A DNA stretch of 29,673 bases, from contig NW_003546710.1 in the NCBI RefSeq assembly GCF_000090795.2, positions 5,060-34,732 on the forward strand. Direction: 5' to 3'. Below, piece after piece: positions 27,603 to 29,673 of the stretch (positions within the stretch are counted from its first letter, which is position 1; each line of letters starts with the position of its first letter). Source of the stretch: Amphimedon queenslandica (taxonomy: Eukaryota; Porifera; Demospongiae; Haplosclerida; Niphatidae). The translations under genes were made by a program, and so were the position numbers. The notes under the pieces were generated by a model that was not told where the DNA came from, ran no database searches, and saw only the letters and a list, made by a program, of their open reading frames with translations.

Positions 27603-28383
27603 GGTTTGACTACAACTAAACCTAAAGTAAAGTAATGATCATAAATTTGAAGCCCAATCATACCAAAAAACCATTGATTCTGACTAATAAATGCATATAT
27701 ATTTTTTAATTTGTTTTATAGCTATTTCAGCAAAATAATTATGGCTATAACTAAATCAATGTATCAATACACAGGACAACCCATTTCTTACTCGTTAGGT
27801 GCTCCAAAATCCTTGATAGTGGACACTGACTGACTGTCAGAAACCTATCCAGCAATAAAATTAAAATATACCAGTTTTTTAATTCAATATTATAATTATA
27901 TTGTTGCCACTTTATTTCATAGCAAATTTAGCAATATGCGTTTCTGATAAATTTTCACTAACTAAATAAGTGGCACTGGTATTTAATTAAATAATCAAAA
28001 AATAAAGTGCTGTATTAACACAATCACAGCAAAACAAAACAATATTTATATACACACTTACACTAGTATCATGAGCAGTAGGAGGAGTGGCTCCTTTGGT
28101 TGCACGTTGATGTTAGGGTCTCTCCTGATGGTTCTGTTATTCGCTTAGAAAAATAATGAACAGCTCCACCTAATCTTGATCTCTTCTTCTGCTGATGCTC
28201 CTTTTCCCCGCCCCACCTTTTTGTTTAGAAATTTCAGTCCCTTCCTCTACCTCACTCCCTTTTGACTCTTCAGGCTCTCTTCTATCGATAAAAGTTTTTC
28301 GGTTTCGATTGACTGGACTGGACTGGACTGGACTTTAGGCGAGACTTTAGGCTTCAAGTATAGTAGCAGCTGACAACTTCAAA
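27603..28383. promoter_or_regulatory. Head-to-head intergenic region between the kinase (-) and the DDX21-like gene (+)
   Basis: About 780 bp separates the two start codons. On minus it holds possible 5' exons of the kinase: a splice acceptor TACTTTAG before the start exon, a candidate exon 27845-27792 with flanking AG and GTAAGA, and a candidate exon ending at 28063 with GTAAGT. These join in one open frame into MSGLGS. On plus, a GGACT tandem repeat (about 28308-28334) lies 50 bp before the helicase start. No TATA box is obvious. Confidence 0.5.
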
Positions 28384-29400
28384 ATGGACAAAAATGATAC
28401 AAATTACAAAATTGCAAAAATAATCTCAAGATACCACGCCTATGATTACACCCACGATATGCACCACGTGGTCAAAAATGAAGAGAAAGAGAAAAGTACT
28501 CGCCTAGAGTTCTTAAACTGCTTATGATTCTTTTAGTCTGAAGATGTCCATGAGGTGAAACGCCTCAAAGATGCTAATGGTGAGTCTGTAAAGAGTAAAG
28601 GAGAAGAGGAAGATGAAGGACCTCCTCCAGAGAGTGACTTTAAGAAGTATCGTATCAGTAAAGTATCCAGGAAGACCCTTAAGTCACGTGGTATAACCCA
28701 CCTCTTCCCTATACAATACAAGACCTTCGATCCTATTTATGACAAGAAGGATGTAATCGGACAAGCTCGTAAGATATTGTATAAAGCTTTAATTTGGTGG
28801 AGTTTTATTTTGGCAATTGGCGGTCTGCAAGCGGAATTGTCAATATTAAAACTGCCAATCATTAATGCGCATGCTCAGTAATGCATGTGTACATAAAAAT
28901 CGCCAAATTAAAAAACGCCAAAATAATGCACTATACAGTAATTAATTAAATATTAATTAATAAAAATTAATATTAGTATTTCATTGCTAATCAGCCATAC
29001 CTGACTATTTCATTGCATGTACAAGGGATTTTGCTTATGCAAATGGTATCATTACTCATTAGTAGTTATTGTTAAACTGTCAAATTAGTAAAGCTGTATT
29101 ATTATTATTTATAATTTCTCTACGTTAGGTACTGGCACTGGAAAAACTCTTTCATTTGTATTACCACTAGTTGAACGGTTATTAAAAACAGGTAAATACA
29201 TTATACTGACATTAACATACCCTCTTTCCTGCTCCTCCCTTAAGGTTCAGTTGATGTGTCTGCAAGGGGACGCTCTCCTTGTGTATTAGTAATGGCCCCC
29301 ACTAGAGAACTGGCCAATCAGGTCAATACCGAGTTTGAGTCTCTTTCTCAGTCCCTCTCTGTGTTCTGTATATACGGGGGAGTCCCCTACTGGCCTCAAG
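28384..29400 (+). CDS. DDX21: DDX21/DDX50-type DEAD-box RNA helicase, N-terminal part (continues past the right edge)
   Basis: Exons: 28384-28467 (tentative; ATG in AAAATGG, donor GTGGTC), 28537-28768, 29129-29191, 29245-29400; the gene then continues out of the window. The certain part starts at 28537 with SEDVHEVKRLKD, a charged stretch, then the Q-motif region FKKYRISKVSRKTLKSRGI and LFPIQYKTFDPIYDKKDVIG, motif I ARTGTGKT split over an intron, motif Ia APTRELANQV, and IYGGVPY. The RGxTxLFPIQxxTF and ARTGTGKT combination points to the nucleolar helicases DDX21/DDX50, which act in rRNA transcription and processing. Motif II (DEAD/DEVD) is not yet reached. The first exon is weak, since it lacks the Lys-rich tail expected for DDX21. 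Confidence 0.85.
28775..28940. mobile_element. Small inverted-repeat element in the first long helicase intron
   Basis: The left arm AATTTGGTGGAGTTTTATTT followed by TGGCAATT, and the reverse complement of the right arm, ATTTTGGCGTTTTTTAATTT followed by GGCGATT, agree at roughly 20 of 29 positions. The arms flank about 70 bp including ATGCGCATGC. No clear target duplication is seen. Intron 28769-29128 has no other structure. Confidence 0.45.
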
Positions 29401-29673
29401 GTTAGCTACCATAATATGAGGAAAGTTTATGTCACTAAAATTATTTATTCACAAACACCCAAAAATTGCAAATACACTATAGCTTGTAAACTACATCACA
29501 TAGCAATGTAAATGCAGAATTTGTGATTTAATTTTTGTGACAGACCAAAAGTATGAAATTCACAAAAATTAGAAATTAGTGACACAGAAAATAAAATCCC
29601 GTACACAGTATATCACATGTATTAGATTGATGTGTGTCATTATACTGTTAGAGTCTGCCCTAAGGAATGGTAT
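29401..29673 (+). other. Helicase intron running off the right edge
   Basis: GTTAGC donor at 29401. The sequence has short inverted A/T-rich motifs such as CACAAAAATTA and TAATTTTTGTG near 29525-29570, perhaps another decayed small element. No exon is recognisable before 29673. Confidence 0.5.

Noticed and set aside
28555..28881. Helicase starting at 28555 with a GTG codon and ending at 28881
   Set aside because: The frame is open upstream to the acceptor at 28536, and the true exon ends at 28768 with GTAAGA; the rest is intron read-through.

Overview
The window looks like nuclear DNA from a marine demosponge, with Amphimedon queenslandica or a close relative as best guess. The reasons are intron-rich animal genes packed with little intergenic space, many introns of only 40-120 bp with GT..AG ends, an AT-rich background with AAT, CT and ACATGTACATGTA simple repeats, and animal-type proteins including a CARD-coiled-coil-MAGUK. 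The species name is inference from style, not from a database match.

Layout, left to right. (1) 2-556 (+): C-terminal end of a chymotrypsin-fold, protease-like protein whose active-site serine motif reads GDAGS. (2) 669-944 (-): a possible two-exon gene for a small acidic protein ending in a CAAX box, CLIL. (3) 1247-7055 (-): complete 27-exon gene for mitochondrial 2-oxoglutarate dehydrogenase E1. (4) 7056-7430: short head-to-head promoter with two identical NRF-1-type palindromes. (5) 7431-11105 (+): nine-exon hnRNP D/AB-type protein with two RRMs. (6) 11392-11711: a hAT-like MITE with an 8-bp target duplication, just upstream of (7) 11772-12980 (+), BLOC-1 subunit 2 in four exons. (8) 13569-23130 (-): 26-exon CARMA-family scaffold (CARD, coiled coil, two PDZ, SH3, guanylate-kinase-like). 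(9) 23450-27602 (-): long coiled coil joined to a tyrosine-kinase-like (TKL) domain, with a one-base frame break right before the catalytic lysine. (10) 28384 to beyond the right edge (+): DDX21/DDX50-type DEAD-box helicase, 5' part only.

Exon models were built by hand from splice signals and reading-frame continuity. hnRNP (344 aa), BLOC1S2 (135 aa) and CARMA (1276 aa) close perfectly in frame. OGDH (about 987 aa) closes except for one extra base at one exon junction, and the kinase closes except for the break in its last exon.

The genes are mostly unrelated housekeeping genes. The exception is the CARMA scaffold lying 320 bp downstream of a coiled-coil kinase on the same strand, which could be a signalling pair. 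A dispersed repeat of about 184 bp carrying an 18-bp perfect palindrome sits in tandem inside introns of three different genes (OGDH, BLOC1S2, CARMA), and several small inverted-repeat elements occupy other introns.
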